In this document: positions 6,538-7,833 of the stretch, piece after piece | How the letters are laid out: each line of letters starts with the position of its first letter | How positions within the stretch are numbered: position 1 is the stretch's first letter | NCBI GenBank assembly: GCA_018712425.1 | Contig: DVHA01000071.1 | Location: 1-7,833 of the forward strand | DNA from: Candidatus Faecivivens stercoravium | GTDB lineage: Bacteria > Bacillota > Clostridia > Oscillospirales > Ruminococcaceae | DNA length: 7,833 nt | Direction: 5' to 3' | Position numbers and translations under genes: made by a program | The notes under the pieces: model-generated | The model's input: the letters and a program-made list of their open reading frames with translations, nothing else | Told to the model about the DNA's origin: nothing | Database searches by the model: none

Positions 6538-7216
6538 TGGACCCTCCAATAATATAATCATCAAACACGACGCGGCCTTCCTCAATATTGATGGTCCGGC
6601 CGCCAAAGAACTTCACCATTTCATGCTCATGGGTGACCATCAGGATGGTCGTCCCCGCCTGCTTGTTAATCTGCTCGAGCATCTCGACGATCTCATAGGA
6701 AAACTCGGGGTCGATGTTGCCGGTGGGCTCGTCGGCGATGATGAGGGGCGGATGGTTGATGAGGGCCCGGGCTAACGATACCCGCTGCTGCTCGCCGCCG
6801 GAGAGCTCGTAGGGGTGCTGTTTGGCCTTGGAAGCCAGGTTCATCATCTCCAGCACTTCCGGGACATTCTGGCGGATGGCTTTATTGGACTGGTCGGTTA
6901 CCCGCATCGCGAAAGCAACGTTTTCGTAAACCGTCATATCCGGAATCAGGCGGAAATCCTGGAAAACGACGCCGAGGCTCCGGCGGAATTTCGGGATCTG
7001 CCTGTTTTTCAGCTTGTTCAAGTTGAAGCCGTTGACAATCACCTGCCCGGAGGTCGCCACCGTTTCCCGCAGCAGCAGTTTTAAGAGGGAGCTCTTCCCT
7101 GCGCCGGACGAGCCGACGACAAAGGCAAATTCCCCCTGATTGACCCGCAGGTTGACATTGTGCAGGGCTTCGGTCCCGTTCCCATACTGGAACGAGACGT
7201 CGATCAGGTCTATCAT
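6524..7216 (-). CDS. ftsE: Cell division ATP-binding protein FtsE
   Basis: ABC-type ATPase of the FtsEX complex, 230 residues, cytoplasmic and bound to the inner face of FtsX. All nucleotide-binding motifs are intact: Walker A GSSGAGKS at 35-42, Q-loop Q86 in VVFQDFRL, signature LSGGEQQR at 138-145, Walker B LIIADEPTGN with D162/E163, and switch His H196 in VTHEHEM. VVFQDFRLIPDMTVYENVAF is a hallmark FtsE stretch. The frame is open upstream to 7342, but that extension is Arg/Gly-rich, unlike any FtsE N terminus, and consists of leader DNA. The ATG at 7216 follows AAAGGAAG (7231-7224) at normal spacing and gives the expected MIDLIDVSFQY start. First gene of the cluster. Confidence 0.97.
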   Translation of the reverse strand: MIDLIDVSFQYGNGTEALHNVNLRVNQGEFAFVVGSSGAGKSSLLKLLLRETVATSGQVIVNGFNLNKLKNRQIPKFRRSLGVVFQDFRLIPDMTVYENVAFAMRVTDQSNKAIRQNVPEVLEMMNLASKAKQHPYELSGGEQQRVSLARALINHPPLIIADEPTGNIDPEFSYEIVEMLEQINKQAGTTILMVTHEHEMVKFFGGRTINIEEGRVVFDDYIIGGSNESE

Positions 7217-7370
7217 GCAAATTCTTCCTTTCTGCCCATCGCGCCGCCGGATGCGGCGCAGGCCCGACCGCCGGGCCCTGAGGAGAGGCACTCTTTTTCG
7301 GCAGGCAAAGCTGCCCGGACGCGATTTCCCGGCGCGCCCCAAACTTCCCTTTCAACGCGGTCACAATTTA
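7217..7370 (-). other. GC-rich, hairpin-forming 5' region of ftsE
   Basis: No gene is supported here. Inverted repeats include GCGCCGC 7241-7247 with GCGGCGC 7253-7259 (perfect, five-base loop), GGCCCG 7261-7266 with CGGGCC 7272-7277 (perfect, five-base loop), and a shorter stem around 7301-7316. If the promoter is in the AT-rich stretch above 7370, these would all lie in the ftsE leader RNA. I could not match them to a known riboswitch class. Confidence 0.45.
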
Positions 7371-7373
7371 TTT

Positions 7374-7402
7374 ATGTATTGTTTATAGACTAAACAACAC
7401 AT
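7374..7402. promoter_or_regulatory. AT-rich 29-nt palindrome upstream of ftsE (candidate operator/promoter region)
   Basis: ATGTATTGTTTA (7374-7385) is the reverse complement of TAAACAACACAT (7391-7402) with one mismatch in 12 positions, separated by TAGAC. The inner seven bases (7379-7385 and 7391-7397) are perfect. It lies in the only AT-rich part of the gap, where the ftsE promoter must be. Weak hexamers such as TTGTTT and TAAATA, 17 bases apart on the minus strand (7397-7392 and 7374-7369), overlap it. Promoter hexamers are not convincing, so the palindrome is the firmer observation. Confidence 0.4.
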
Positions 7403-7420
7403 TTAAACATTCGCCATAAC

Positions 7421-7463
7421 AAGCAAAATCGATTTCCACAGGGAAAAATCCCCGTGGAAATCG
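7421..7463 (-). terminator. Intrinsic terminator of the PucR/CdaR-type gene
   Basis: CGATTTCCAC (7430-7439) pairs with GTGGAAATCG (7454-7463). After one A·C mismatch, GGGA pairs with TCCC around an AAAA loop on the plus strand. On the minus strand the stem ends ATCG and runs into TTTTGCTTGTT. It starts eight bases after the stop codon, so it should separate the regulator from ftsE. Confidence 0.75.
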
Positions 7464-7470
7464 CCTGCAA

Positions 7471-7833
7471 TCAGAACTTGGTCGGGCTGGAGTTCAGGTA
7501 CTGCTTGACCATCAGCGCAATCTTGAAGATGATGGCGTGGTCGAATTCCCGCAGGTCGAGGCCGGTCAGCTTTTTGATCTTTTCCAGCCGGTAGACCAGG
7601 GTATTGCGGTGGACGAACAGTTTTCTGGACGTTTCCGACACGTTTAAGTTGTTTTCAAAGAACTTATGGATGGTGAAGAGGGTCTCGTGGTCGAGGGAAT
7701 CGATCGAGCCGGTCTTGAAGACCTCCTTGAGGAAGGTCTCACAGAGGGTGGTCGGCAGCTGGTAGATCAGCCGGGCAATGCCGAGGTTGTCGTAGCTGAC
7801 AATCGACTGCTCGGTGTCGAAGACCTTGCCGAC
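7471..7833 (-). CDS. PucR/CdaR-type transcriptional regulator, C-terminal fragment
   Basis: Only the last 120 residues are in the window; the 5' part lies beyond the right edge. The end has the family's C-terminal helix-turn-helix: FFENNLNVSETSRKLFVHRN at about residues 60-79, followed by TLVYRLEKIKKLTGLDLREF at 80-99. VHRNTLVYRLEKI is the diagnostic PucR/CdaR recognition-helix region. The preceding stretch (DNLGIARLIYQLP) matches the usual link between the central domain and the HTH. Such proteins are DNA-binding activators responding to varied small molecules (sugar diacids, purines). The sensory domain is missing here, so the ligand cannot be inferred. A terminator follows, so cotranscription with ftsE is unlikely, though regulation of it is possible. 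Confidence 0.88.
   Translation of the reverse strand, partial: VGKVFDTEQSIVSYDNLGIARLIYQLPTTLCETFLKEVFKTGSIDSLDHETLFTIHKFFENNLNVSETSRKLFVHRNTLVYRLEKIKKLTGLDLREFDHAIIFKIALMVKQYLNSSPTKF

Noticed and set aside
6538..6606. N-terminal extension of FtsX from an ATG at 6606
   Set aside because: It would overlap ftsE by 83 nt with no ribosome site, whereas 6537 is preceded by GGAGGG.
7217..7342. N-terminal extension of FtsE from an ATG at 7342
   Set aside because: The extension is Arg-rich, unlike any FtsE, coincides with hairpin-rich leader DNA, and the ATG at 7216 has a good ribosome site and the conserved start.
7217..7370. Possible c-di-AMP (ydaO-type) riboswitch before the cell-wall operon
   Set aside because: The family is known upstream of wall hydrolases, but I could not find its conserved core segments in this leader.

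Overview
The window looks like a chromosomal segment of a GC-rich low-G+C-lineage anaerobe, most likely a Clostridia/Oscillospirales-type Firmicute. This is inferred from strong AGGAGG-type ribosome sites, a T-box-controlled tyrS, a PucR/CdaR-type regulator, an FtsEX/PcsB-like cell-wall module and short GC-rich intergenic hairpins. The genus cannot be named from sequence alone. Every gene I can support lies on the minus strand, so transcription runs from high to low coordinates.

Layout in transcription order: (1) 7833-7471, the C-terminal end of a PucR/CdaR-type regulator, closed by a strong hairpin at 7430-7463. (2) 7470-7217, a regulatory gap with an AT-rich 29-nt palindrome (7374-7402) and a GC-rich, hairpin-forming leader. 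(3) A six-gene cluster: ftsE (7216-6524), ftsX (6537-5632, overlapping ftsE by 14 nt), two tandem secreted coiled-coil M23 peptidases of 440 residues each (5529-4207 and 4184-2862), a NUDIX hydrolase (2817-2398) and an S41 carboxy-terminal processing protease (2323-1139). A strong hairpin (2355-2382) sits before the protease gene, and a terminator-like hairpin (1085-1110) follows it. (4) 1080-910, an intergenic stretch with a cluster of four small hairpins. (5) A near-consensus promoter (877-905), a tyrosine T-box leader with its terminator (about 869-595), a 90-nt inverted-repeat segment (488-577), and the 5' part of tyrS (461-1).

How the genes work together: FtsE (ATPase) and FtsX (membrane protein with a large extracytoplasmic loop) form the known complex that transmits ATP hydrolysis across the membrane to activate a coiled-coil peptidoglycan hydrolase. 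Both hydrolase candidates directly follow ftsX, and both keep all M23 zinc and catalytic residues. They should therefore be active enzymes rather than degenerate EnvC-like activators. The extracytoplasmic S41 protease at the end of the cluster is a plausible regulator of their level or maturation, by analogy with other Ctp proteases that act on cell-wall hydrolases. The most interesting feature is the duplication of the hydrolase inside a single FtsEX operon. I see no CRISPR array, phage gene, transposase or tRNA/rRNA gene.
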